DNA of 64,000 bases from Psychrobacter sp. AH5 (lineage in GTDB: Bacteria > Pseudomonadota > Gammaproteobacteria > Pseudomonadales > Moraxellaceae): the NCBI RefSeq assembly GCF_040371085.1, contig NZ_JAMBMT010000001.1:2170001-2234000 (forward strand). The letters run 5' to 3'. The position numbers and the translations under genes are program-made. Numbering within the stretch: position 1 is the stretch's first letter; every line of letters starts with the position of its first letter. The notes under the pieces were generated by a model. It saw nothing but the letters and a program-made list of their open reading frames with translations, did no database searches and was not told where the DNA came from. Of the stretch, positions 56,867 through 64,000 are shown in pieces.

Positions 56867-57065
56867 TTAATACTTATCTGCTACATTTGTCCTAAATGGC
56901 AATCTCCCTTTTTGGCGACTGATTTGTTACAATATGAGGTTCGACTCATTCATCTTTACGACTAAAAGCTAATTTATAAATCCGCTAGTTAGAATGAGGA
57001 TTAGTAAGACTGGGATGACAAGTTAAAAATAATAACTTATAACTTGTAGTCCTAATGGAGAAATT

Positions 57066-57542
57066 ATGTCAAAAAAATCAAAAAAGCCAGATAATCAAAT
57101 CTGCGCTAATAAAAAAGCACGTCACGAATACTTTATTGAAGAGACTTTTGAGGCGGGGCTTGAGTTGCAAGGCTGGGAAGTCAAATCTATTCGCGCCGGC
57201 AAAATGACTATCACGGAAGCTTACGTTATCTTTCGCAATAACGAAGCTTTTTTGTTTGGGGCACATATTCAGCCGCTACTCTCAAGCTCAACCCATGTCA
57301 GTCCTGACACCACGCGCACCCGTAAGCTACTACTCAATCGCCGCGAGATTGATAAGCTCTACGGCGCGGTCAATCAAAAAGGCTATGCGTGCGTGCCGCT
57401 CTCTTGCTACTGGAAGCGCTCAATGGTCAAATGCCAAATCGGCTTGGCTTTGGGCAAAAAGCAACATGATAAACGCAAAACCCTTAAAGATCGCGATTGG
57501 GAGCGAGATAAGCAGCGCGGCTTTAAGCAGCATTTGGGTTAA
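57066..57542 (+). CDS. smpB: SsrA-binding protein SmpB
   Basis: The 158-residue protein binds tmRNA to rescue stalled ribosomes. The family marks are clear: [56 protein letters not shown], and a basic C-terminal tail ([17 protein letters not shown]) that enters the A site. Length is normal. GGAG precedes the ATG. The ssrA gene is not within the next bases, and a terminator follows immediately. Confidence 0.97.
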   Translation: MSKKSKKPDNQICANKKARHEYFIEETFEAGLELQGWEVKSIRAGKMTITEAYVIFRNNEAFLFGAHIQPLLSSSTHVSPDTTRTRKLLLNRREIDKLYGAVNQKGYACVPLSCYWKRSMVKCQIGLALGKKQHDKRKTLKDRDWERDKQRGFKQHLG

Positions 57543-57562
57543 ACTTGTTGTTTGATGTATTA

Positions 57563-57598
57563 TAAAAAGGACGACTTTTACTAGCCGTCCTTTTTTTT
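57563..57598 (+). terminator. Terminator of smpB
   Basis: AAAAGGACG (57565-57573) and CGTCCTTTT (57586-57594) form a stem with a 12-base loop followed by T residues. Confidence 0.88.
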
Positions 57599-57765
57599 AA
57601 CTTTGAATTTTATAGTGATAGTCAATGGCAAAAATATGCAGGATTATCATCAGTTTATTCGCAACTTACTGACGCATGAGAATAATGTGCGTAGCTTTAG
57701 CAGCTAGTTTGTGATGAGCTTTATTAAAAGTGGTACTAAAATTTTATTAGCTTAATGTGCGTTGC

Positions 57766-58074
57766 TTAAGGGTTTTTGCTGACCGCAGTAAGATATAAAA
57801 CATAAGGAATAGTAAAAAGTAGCGCTAAAAACCCATAGACAAATAAAACGGATAAAAAAGTGCCAACATGAATACCAGCATGTTCCCTATTGATCCAATA
57901 CTCAAAAGTAATCAAAGCACTACCAGCAGCAGGCGCTAGCAGTGCAATAATCAGATATTTATAAGTAAAGGCTTTACTGCGAAAATAGTCCTTTTTATAA
58001 CAGTACACCATAGCTATTAGATGAATAAGTAGTATCACTGGCATCACAAATACCAAAATAAGCATAGCCAGCAT
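57766..58074 (-). CDS. Small three-helix membrane protein, unknown
   Basis: The 102-residue product is almost entirely hydrophobic. It has helices at about 2-25, 40-57 and 72-97, with a short charged loop (CYKKDYFRSKAFTYKY) and another around EYWINREHAG. I do not recognise a family. A strong ribosome-binding site, AAGGAAAGG, precedes the ATG, and no better frame overlaps, so the gene is probably real. It is monocistronic and divergent from the YgiQ gene 255 bases away. Confidence 0.68.
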   Translation of the reverse strand: MLAMLILVFVMPVILLIHLIAMVYCYKKDYFRSKAFTYKYLIIALLAPAAGSALITFEYWINREHAGIHVGTFLSVLFVYGFLALLFTIPYVLYLTAVSKNP

Positions 58075-58329
58075 TTTACCTTTCCTTATCTAATTTAAAG
58101 ACCCTGATCTATCTTAAAACAAATATCAGAATGGCTGTTGGTTTTATAGTGATGATTTTTAGCTTATAGCTCTCTCAAGTACTACTCATTTAATCCATAC
58201 CATTCTAGTGGATTACTCTACACTATCAATAACTTATCGAACCATTGTCAAAATGGTTTCTCACCTCCTGAACGCAATTCATGTTAAAATGAGCGCCTTT
58301 TAATTAGTCTCAAATATACAGGTCTGCCC

Positions 58330-60789
58330 ATGTCTGCCGATACCATCGCTCGCACCGCCTTTAAACAAGGCACTAAACCGCTTTTTGATTACGATAAGCA
58401 TTGGGCTAGCTGCTACGAGCCTGCGCCTTATTTGCCTATGAGCCGGGCTGAGATGGACGCGCTTGGCTGGGATGCCTGCGATGTTATTATTATATCGGGT
58501 GATGCTTATGTCGATCATCCCAGCTTCGGTATGGCCATTATTGGTCGTCTTTTAGAATCGCAAGGCTTTCGCGTCGGCATCATCGCGCAGCCTGATTGGA
58601 AGAGCAAAGACGCCTTTATGGAGCTTGGCAAGCCTGTCTACGCTTATGGCGTCACTGCCGGCAACATGGATAGCATGATCAATCGCTATACTGCCGATCG
58701 CAAGATCCGTAGCGATGATGCTTACTCGCCGGGGAATGTCGCTAATAAACGTCCGGATCGCGCCGCTATCGTCTATAGTCAGCGCTGCCGCGAAGCTTAT
58801 CCTGATGTGCCGATTATCTTAGGCGGTATCGAAGGCAGTTTACGCCGCATCGCCCATTATGATTATTGGTCGGATAAAGTGCGCCGTAGTATCTTATTAG
58901 ATAGCCGCGCTGATGTTTTACTCTATGGTAACGCTGAACGCGCTATCGTCGATGTGGTGCATGGTCTCTCTAAAGGTTATAGCTTTGAGCAAATGAGTAG
59001 CCTACGCGGTACGGCTTATCTGTTGACGCCAAGCCGTCGTCATTGGCAAGCGGATATGATAGAAGTGGCGAGTAACGATGTCGATACTGTCGGCCGTGTC
59101 GATCCGATCATCAACCCTTATGTGATGACTGAAGACGTCGATAGCTGCAAGATTGAGCAAGAAAAGCCTAGCGACTCGCCCGTTGGTCAGGCAATGACTG
59201 GCATGTCCTCGCAATATGCAGGATTCGTTGCTGAACCTGTCACTAATAAGGTATTGAACGCCGAGCAAGTCGATACTGATACGCAAGTGGTACAAATGCG
59301 CGGCATGAATACTCAAGATAATAAAGAATATAAGCCCAAAACCGCTCTTAAACACAAGCTAAAAATGCCGCCACGCGAAAAGACGGTTATTCGCTTGCCA
59401 GACTACGACCATGTCAAGTCCGATCCGGTGCTCTATGCGCATGCTAGCCGAATTTTGCATTTGGAAACTAATCCTGGCAACGCGCGGGCGCTAGTGCAGC
59501 GGCATACTAGCGGCGCGGGTAACTCCTTTAGCGCGATTGATGTTTGGCTCAATCCGCCACCGATTCCGCTGTCTACCGAAGAGATGGATTACGTCTTTGA
59601 CTTACCCTACGCCCGCCTGCCGCATCCAAGCTATGGCGATGCTCATATTCCCGCTTTTGATATGATTAAATTCTCCGTCAATATCATGCGCGGCTGTTTT
59701 GGCGGTTGTACCTTTTGCTCAATCACTGAGCACGAAGGCCGTATTATTCAAAATCGCTCAGAGGACTCTATTCTGCGCGAAGTCGAGGCGATTCGCGATA
59801 CCGCGCCTAACTTCACCGGCGTGATCTCTGATTTGGGTGGCCCAACAGCCAATATGTACCGTCTCAACTGTAAAGATGAAAATATTGAGAAAAATTGCCG
59901 TAAACCTTCTTGTGTTTATCCTGATGTCTGTGAAAACCTAATTACTGATCATAGTAATTTGACCAAGCTCTATCGTAAGGCACGCGATATTAAAGGGGTG
60001 AAGAAAATCCTAATTGCCTCAGGTCTGCGCTACGATCTGGCGGTAAAAGATCCTGAATACGTCAAAGAGCTGGTCAGCCATCATGTTGGCGGCTATCTAA
60101 AGATTGCCCCTGAGCACTCAGAAGAAGCGGTATTGTCAAAAATGATGAAACCGGGTATGGGTTCATACGATAAGTTCAAAGCGATGTTTGAGCAGTACAG
60201 TCAGGAAGCAGGCAAAGAGCAGTACCTGATACCTTATTTCATCGCCGCGCATCCGGGCACTAAAGACGAAGATATGATGAACCTAGCGCTATGGCTCAAA
60301 AGCTATGGTTATCGCGCTGATCAAGTCCAAGCGTTTTACCCCAGTCCAATGGCGACCGCGACGACGATGTACCACACTCATAAAGATCCGCTGCATAAAG
60401 TTAGCCGCGAAGGTGGTGATATGGATATCGTCAAATCGGGCAAACAGCGTAAATTGCACAAAGCCTTTCTACGTTATCACGATCCAAAGAACTGGGCGAT
60501 ACTGCGTAAAGCCCTACAAGATATGGGTCGTAGCGACTTAATTGGTAAAAATAGAGGCTGCCTCATACCGCCTTTTAATGCTAGCTTAGAAGGTCGTGAG
60601 GCCGCGCAAGACAGCTATCAATCGGCACGTAAAAAGAACAGCCGCGTCGGTAATGACTCTATTAAACGTCAGAACACTAGTAAGAATGGCTCTGCTCATA
60701 GTCAGGCTAATCATGCTAGTAAAAAGAAAGTTAGCAAAGGCAACTTTCAAACGCAGCACACTGGCTTACCGCCGCGTAAGACGAAATAG
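58330..60789 (+). CDS. YgiQ-family radical SAM protein
   Basis: The 819-residue protein belongs to the UPF0313/YgiQ family. The N-terminal region resembles a B12-type fold ([34 protein letters not shown]). The radical-SAM cluster motif is [18 protein letters not shown] near residue 460, followed by a second Cys set (NCRKPSC...CENL). A stretch of about 75 residues at 262-340, rich in Gln, Asp and Thr, looks like a lineage-specific insertion, and the last 60 residues are Lys/Ser-rich. The reaction is not known. A terminator follows. Confidence 0.93.
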   Translation: MSADTIARTAFKQGTKPLFDYDKHWASCYEPAPYLPMSRAEMDALGWDACDVIIISGDAYVDHPSFGMAIIGRLLESQGFRVGIIAQPDWKSKDAFMELGKPVYAYGVTAGNMDSMINRYTADRKIRSDDAYSPGNVANKRPDRAAIVYSQRCREAYPDVPIILGGIEGSLRRIAHYDYWSDKVRRSILLDSRADVLLYGNAERAIVDVVHGLSKGYSFEQMSSLRGTAYLLTPSRRHWQADMIEVASNDVDTVGRVDPIINPYVMTEDVDSCKIEQEKPSDSPVGQAMTGMSSQYAGFVAEPVTNKVLNAEQVDTDTQVVQMRGMNTQDNKEYKPKTALKHKLKMPPREKTVIRLPDYDHVKSDPVLYAHASRILHLETNPGNARALVQRHTSGAGNSFSAIDVWLNPPPIPLSTEEMDYVFDLPYARLPHPSYGDAHIPAFDMIKFSVNIMRGCFGGCTFCSITEHEGRIIQNRSEDSILREVEAIRDTAPNFTGVISDLGGPTANMYRLNCKDENIEKNCRKPSCVYPDVCENLITDHSNLTKLYRKARDIKGVKKILIASGLRYDLAVKDPEYVKELVSHHVGGYLKIAPEHSEEAVLSKMMKPGMGSYDKFKAMFEQYSQEAGKEQYLIPYFIAAHPGTKDEDMMNLALWLKSYGYRADQVQAFYPSPMATATTMYHTHKDPLHKVSREGGDMDIVKSGKQRKLHKAFLRYHDPKNWAILRKALQDMGRSDLIGKNRGCLIPPFNASLEGREAAQDSYQSARKKNSRVGNDSIKRQNTSKNGSAHSQANHASKKKVSKGNFQTQHTGLPPRKTK

Positions 60790-61100
60790 CTCGCTTAGTA
60801 GTTTAAGTAACTATTTAGCCTTGCTCAACGAAATAAACGCCCTTTAGCTGAGGTTAAAGGGTGTTTTTTCGTTTTAGCTTTTTGACTGCAGAAAATAGTA
60901 GCTCTATCTTTATCAGATTTTTATTAGTTATTTAAAATAAAGGGTTACATTAGTTATTGGTTAAGTAACGAGACTAATAACTATGAAACAATTTCTAACA
61001 TTTATGGATACTGGCTTTGGTTATCATAGCTTTGTGCAGTTGATGCATCACAACTTCCTTATAACACTAATAACCACACCCTACAGATTTTGGAGACATT
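60790..61100 (+). other. Intergenic region after the YgiQ gene
   Basis: It contains the terminator at 60836-60869 and then about 230 AT-rich bases before the next lipoprotein gene. A plus-strand open frame from 60983 overlaps that gene in another frame and does not look like protein. Confidence 0.5.
60836..60869 (+). terminator. Terminator of the YgiQ gene
   Basis: AACGCCCTTTA and TAAAGGGTGTT (one G-U pair) surround an 8-base loop and run into TTTTTC. Confidence 0.85.
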
Positions 61101-61517
61101 ATGACTACTTTAACAAAATTAGGTGCCGTTTTACCTGTCGCCGCTTTGATGGCTGCTTGTTCAACCACTACTCCTACAGTGCCAACCACGCCCGCTACTC
61201 CTTCAGCTGGCATGAGTGATATGGCTTATGATCGTATGGCACCCACTCCTTATACTTGTACTGATGATAGTACTATCTTAGCTAAACAATCTATCAATAA
61301 AAAGCAAGCGACTATCAACGTGATCGCTCCTAAGCTTAATTGGTCACAGCAAGAAGTAATCTTAGTCGGCGGTGTTAATGGCGATACAGCCAGCTATGTC
61401 AATCAGTCAAATCCGGAAGTTATCTACGCTTGGCACATGAAAGGCGATGAAGGCGTGCTAGCTATGAAATGGGCAAATGGTAAAGAATACCAAGTCAATT
61501 GCAAAATAGGTAGATAA
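61101..61517 (+). CDS. Predicted lipoprotein, possibly MliC-like
   Basis: The 138-residue product has a lipoprotein signal with lipobox LMAAC at about 16-20. A Thr/Pro-rich linker (STTTPTVPTTPATPSAG) follows, then a beta-rich domain bounded by two Cys residues (PYTCTDDSTIL and YQVNCKIG). That spacing and the EGVLAMKW segment recall the MliC family of C-type lysozyme inhibitors, but the match by eye is loose. GGAGACATT precedes the ATG. It has its own terminator. Confidence 0.75.
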   Translation: MTTLTKLGAVLPVAALMAACSTTTPTVPTTPATPSAGMSDMAYDRMAPTPYTCTDDSTILAKQSINKKQATINVIAPKLNWSQQEVILVGGVNGDTASYVNQSNPEVIYAWHMKGDEGVLAMKWANGKEYQVNCKIGR

Positions 61518-61551
61518 TAAGTCTAGCACTGGCAAGCTTATTAACCAAATA

Positions 61552-61580
61552 AACAGTCATCAACTGATGGCTGTTTTTTT
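61552..61580 (+). terminator. Terminator after the MliC-like lipoprotein gene
   Basis: ACAGTCATC and GATGGCTGT (one G-U pair) flank an AACT loop and are followed by seven T. Confidence 0.82.
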
Positions 61581-61698
61581 ATGGTTGATTAAGTGGTGAA
61601 CCTTAGCAAAAGCTGTCAAAATAATAGCCAATACTAGGGTCTGTTGAACATTCACAAATGACTGTAAAAGCAAATACCGCTAATAATAAGGAAAATCG

Positions 61699-62283
61699 AT
61701 GAAAATTGGTCTATTAAAGTTAACGCTAGTCTCTACTATAAGCATAACGGCATTATTAGCACTATCAGGCTGCGATAATAACAGCGTGACCGATACCGCC
61801 AATGATTCAGCTAAAATTGCTGAAAGCGCTACTGTCACTGAGAATACAACCGCTGCTACAAACGAGGATTCAGCACTTGCCACTGATATTGACTGGTCAA
61901 AAGTAGCTAGCGGCGAGCAAGCGGCTGAACGGGCTAGCTACGATTACCCCTTCGATATCGATAGCCAAAATGTGCAGGACTATGCGGACTATTTTAAGGT
62001 AGATAAGGCGACCTCTCAGCATAACCTAACTGTCGGTATGGCAAGCAACGAGGCATTATCCAAAGTGCTCGATCAGCTCAGTAATAGCTATACCTCGCAC
62101 GAGCTAACCGATGGCGAAACCGTCGAGCTAATTGTTCATACTAAGCCCGATATTAATGCCAGCCGCTATGAATATGTATTTAGCGAAGACTTTGCTAAGG
62201 GTTTGGTGTTGCCTATCATCATTAAGCCGGATGGTAAAAAGGATGAAACTGTGATTAATCCGCATGAAGAAGGTGTTGAGTAG
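61699..62283 (+). CDS. Predicted lipoprotein of unknown function
   Basis: The 194-residue product has a signal peptide ending in the lipobox LSGC (about residue 25), then an acidic Thr/Ala/Asn-rich linker of about 40 residues. A folded domain follows (RASYDYPFDIDSQNVQDYAD, VGMASNEALSKVLDQLSNSY, EYVFSEDFAKGLVLPIII). I do not recognise the family. The Asp residue at +2 after the lipid Cys would, under E. coli rules, keep it in the inner membrane. AAGGAAAATCG precedes the ATG. Confidence 0.78.
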   Translation: MKIGLLKLTLVSTISITALLALSGCDNNSVTDTANDSAKIAESATVTENTTAATNEDSALATDIDWSKVASGEQAAERASYDYPFDIDSQNVQDYADYFKVDKATSQHNLTVGMASNEALSKVLDQLSNSYTSHELTDGETVELIVHTKPDINASRYEYVFSEDFAKGLVLPIIIKPDGKKDETVINPHEEGVE

Positions 62284-62330
62284 GTTTTGTAGTAAGCGGT
62301 ATCATTAAAATGTAGAAGGATTGTTGATTT

Positions 62331-62559
62331 GTAGGGTGTGCACCGCGCACCGATTAAACTGCTCTGCCCGTCCGCAAGGCGAGAACTATGCTTTTATCTT
62401 GCGCGAGGGACGAGCGCCGAGCTAAACCAGTAAAGAAAGCTAGCCTACAAACCGCATATTTCTATCTGTTAAAGAATCCGATGCTGAGGCCAGGCTTGTA
62501 AAGCTTTGTCTTTTGCAATATATCTATAATTCGGTGAGTTACGCTATCACCCACCCTAC
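62331..62559. repeat. REP-like bipartite palindromic repeat, copy 2 (inverted relative to copy 1)
   Basis: Bounded by GTAGGGTG (62331-62338) and CACCCTAC (62552-62559). The left end carries GGTGTGCACCGCGCACC, like the right end of copy 1. The right end, read on the minus strand, carries GGTGATAGCGTAACTCACC, like the left end of copy 1. The spacer of about 190 bases is longer than in copy 1 and unrelated to it. It fills the gap between the lipoprotein gene and ligA. Confidence 0.7.
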
Positions 62560-62581
62560 AAATCGCTTTCATATTAAAGAG

Positions 62582-64000
<1,419 letters not shown>

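Noticed and set aside
60983..61219. Plus-strand open frame of 78 codons before the MliC-like gene
   Set aside because: It overlaps the lipoprotein gene in another frame, has many His, Tyr, Arg and Cys residues in no pattern, and lacks a ribosome-binding site.

Overview
The window looks like chromosomal core sequence of a Psychrobacter-like gammaproteobacterium (Moraxellaceae). The base composition is moderately AT-rich. Several housekeeping proteins carry extra polar N-terminal stretches, and gene orders such as barA/gacS-cysM-rlmD-relA and lepA-lepB-DUF4845-rnc-era-recO are shared with Pseudomonas and Acinetobacter relatives. The genus is inferred from protein style and synteny, because no rRNA is present. 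I found no prophage, CRISPR array or plasmid functions. The accessory content is one IS150-type insertion sequence, two REP-like bipartite repeats and a small hydantoin/allantoin-type gene cluster.

Layout. 1-4.2 kb: end of an unknown gene, a REP-like repeat, an exported hydroxyisourate hydrolase, serA, and a divergent FAD dehydrogenase resembling D-2-hydroxyglutarate dehydrogenase. 4.2-8.8 kb: a membrane-anchored BLUF photoreceptor, a GNAT-nitrilase fusion, a thioredoxin-like protein and alanine dehydrogenase. 9-12 kb: NCS1 permease and hydantoin-type racemase, divergent from a GntR/FCD regulator, with three evenly spaced palindromes between them. 12.2-24.5 kb: ileS-lspA, GST, macro domain, cold-shock/DUF1294 fusion, lipoprotein, fkpB, aldo/keto reductase, acyltransferase, hflX and an lrgA-lrgB pair. 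24.6-31.6 kb: lytic transglycosylase, IS element, tsf-rpsB, a Bcr-type exporter and a crotonase. 31.6-43.5 kb: BarA-type hybrid kinase, divergent from cysM, an exonuclease, rlmD, relA, mutM and an exported protein. 43.5-48.5 kb: typA, an OmpA-family porin and a pseudopilin. 48.5-54.8 kb: recO-era-rnc-DUF4845-lepB-lepA on the minus strand. 55-58 kb: elongator tRNA-Met, RNase P RNA, a ferredoxin, coaD, smpB and a small membrane protein. 58.3-64 kb: a YgiQ radical-SAM protein, two lipoproteins, a second REP-like repeat and the 3' part of ligA.

How the genes work together. Most genes serve translation and its quality control (ileS, tsf, rpsB, lepA, typA, hflX, era, rnc, smpB, rlmD, rnpB, tRNA-Met), envelope export (lspA, lepB, OmpA, lipoproteins) and global signalling (BarA, RelA). 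serA and the FAD dehydrogenase probably cooperate in serine synthesis, by removing D-2-hydroxyglutarate made by SerA. HIU hydrolase and the racemase/permease pair suggest use of purine-breakdown or hydantoin compounds, but no complete pathway is present here.

The strongest unusual signals are regulatory. They are: a 13-bp-spaced operator triplet beside an apparently leaderless regulator gene; an IS inserted exactly into the loop of the tsf/slt bidirectional terminator; overlapping, mutually exclusive hairpins upstream of lepA; and a long-range inverted repeat in the rpsB leader. I did not find a clear undescribed multi-gene system.
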